Of a DNA stretch of 16,022 nucleotides, positions 15,118 through 16,022 are shown one piece after another. The notes under the pieces are model-generated. The model was not told where the DNA came from. It saw nothing but the letters and a program-made list of their open reading frames with translations, and searched no databases. The position numbers and the translations under genes are program-made. The stretch spans positions 1-16,022 of the forward strand of contig JAKUTI010000034.1 of the NCBI GenBank assembly GCA_022448765.1, given 5' to 3'. Origin of the DNA: Pseudomonadales bacterium (GTDB lineage: Bacteria; Pseudomonadota; Gammaproteobacteria; Pseudomonadales; Azotimanducaceae). How positions within the stretch are numbered: position 1 is the first letter of the stretch; each line of letters opens with the position of its first letter.

Positions 15118-15969
15118 GTGAAAAGCGAAATCCAGTATTTCCCGGCCGATGGTGGGGACATCAGAACGCATCCGCCCAGGCGCTATGACATGCGGGATCC
15201 AGCAACAGCAGGGGCAGGAGGTTCCATTGCCGCGACCACTATTCGGGATGCGCGGCGAGCCGTCGATACGGGACTGGAAAAAAGCGGCTTTGAGTTAATT
15301 CAACGCTCCACCACTGTATCCAATTTCTTGGATAACAATGAAGTCATGGCTGTCTACTATGAAGAATGCAAAACGCTGGCAAAGGAGTTAACGGGCGCAT
15401 CCCTTGCCTTCACCTACGACCACCTGATTCGTGAGCCCGACCGCCAAATCTCTGGAGGTGGTACCGACGGTCAATCGTACGTGACAGGGATAGAAGCCGG
15501 TGGCGGCTATATTGGGACTGCTCACATGGATTACACCGACAACACGACGTGGTCCAACTATCTTGCCTTACATAACGAACAGCCCCCGAAAGCACCTCGC
15601 AAGGTCATTTCCCTAAATTTTTGGCGCGGCCTAAGCAGCGTCGTCGATGATTACCCGCTGGGTGTTTGCGATGCACGTACAGTCAAGGAAAGCGACCTAT
15701 TTGAGACCGTCGTATACGGCTACGGTGCCAGCAACTACAGCTGGCACAACATAGGTATCGAGACGTTTAGTGTGAAATATTCTGAGGATCAGCGATGGTT
15801 CTACTACCCACGGATGAGGCCGGACGAGGTGCTTGTATTCAAAGCCTACGATTCGGCCGGAGTGATAGGGAGCGCATGCCCCCACAGTGCTTTCTCGAAC
15901 CCCTCAGCAGATCCCGAGTCGCCTGCTCGGCGCAGCATCGAATTGCGCGTCCTTTGTTTCGTTACCTAG
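15118..15969 (+). CDS. CmcJ/NvfI-family Fe(II)/2-oxoglutarate dioxygenase
   Basis: The 283-residue protein matches the CmcJ/NvfI oxidoreductase family. The iron triad is visible as TAHMDYT (His136, Asp138) and CPHSAFSNP (His256), with Arg272 in ARRSIELRV as the likely 2-oxoglutarate contact. LNFWRG (166-171), DYPLGVCDA (178-186) and RMRPDEVLVFKAYDS (232-246) are further family signatures. Characterised relatives catalyse hydroxylation, desaturation or ring rearrangement in cephamycin and fungal meroterpenoid pathways, while many bacterial members have no known role. No signal peptide is present. The start is a GTG at 15118 with a weak ribosome binding site, 19 bp beyond the SnoaL-like stop, which suggests translational coupling in one operon. 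After its stop at 15969 only 53 bp remain in the window. Confidence 0.86.
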   Translation: MKSEIQYFPADGGDIRTHPPRRYDMRDPATAGAGGSIAATTIRDARRAVDTGLEKSGFELIQRSTTVSNFLDNNEVMAVYYEECKTLAKELTGASLAFTYDHLIREPDRQISGGGTDGQSYVTGIEAGGGYIGTAHMDYTDNTTWSNYLALHNEQPPKAPRKVISLNFWRGLSSVVDDYPLGVCDARTVKESDLFETVVYGYGASNYSWHNIGIETFSVKYSEDQRWFYYPRMRPDEVLVFKAYDSAGVIGSACPHSAFSNPSADPESPARRSIELRVLCFVT

Positions 15970-16022
15970 TCCCAAGGAACCCAGAGGGGCAAACTTGAGC
16001 TTTGTGATAAATCGCTAACTTC

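Overview
The window looks like chromosomal DNA of an environmental, probably marine, member of the Pseudomonadota (a gammaproteobacterium is my best guess). The basis is moderate GC, the mix of gene families (TldD/PmbA-type protease subunit, membrane PQQ-dependent dehydrogenase, phytanoyl-CoA-type dioxygenase, Sb-PDE-type phosphodiesterase, DUF3303), and gammaproteobacterial-looking ribosome binding sites. No rRNA or other phylogenetic marker is present, so this placement is an inference. I found no tRNA, rRNA, insertion sequence, integrase, CRISPR array or phage gene.

Layout. (1) 1-1217, plus strand: the 3' part of a TldE/PmbA-like gene whose start lies outside the window. (2) 8209-1374, minus strand: five co-directional genes in transcription order. 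They are a Fe(II)/2-oxoglutarate dioxygenase of the PhyH family, a membrane-bound PQQ dehydrogenase of the glucose/quinate type, a 701-residue protein resembling the large subunit of N,N-dimethylformamidase, a tandem dimeric alpha/beta-barrel (ABM-like) protein, and a small secreted protein of unknown function. (3) 8501-9802, plus strand: a secreted PHP-family phosphodiesterase of the Sb-PDE type, divergent from group 2 across a 291-bp region that carries a strong 9-bp dyad. (4) 14418-9799, minus strand: an N-acyl-D-amino-acid deacylase-like amidohydrolase, an ABM-like protein, a DUF3303 protein and, after a 435-bp non-coding gap with unusual secondary structure, a membrane-anchored sulfatase. 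The sulfatase meets the phosphodiesterase tail to tail with overlapping stop codons. (5) 14631-15969, plus strand: a SnoaL-like protein followed by a CmcJ/NvfI-family dioxygenase, divergent from group 4.

Taken together the genes look like a catabolic or tailoring region rather than housekeeping. Separate enzymes attack a sulfate ester, a phosphate ester and two kinds of amide bond, two are non-haem iron dioxygenases, one is a periplasm-facing quinoprotein dehydrogenase, and four small proteins have dimeric-barrel or NTF2-like folds. No transporter or dedicated transcription factor is visible. A shared substrate is plausible but unproven. The most interesting objects are the dimethylformamidase-like protein without an adjacent small subunit, the amidohydrolase lacking two canonical active-site histidines, the dyad between the PhyH and phosphodiesterase genes, and the structured non-coding gap upstream of the sulfatase.
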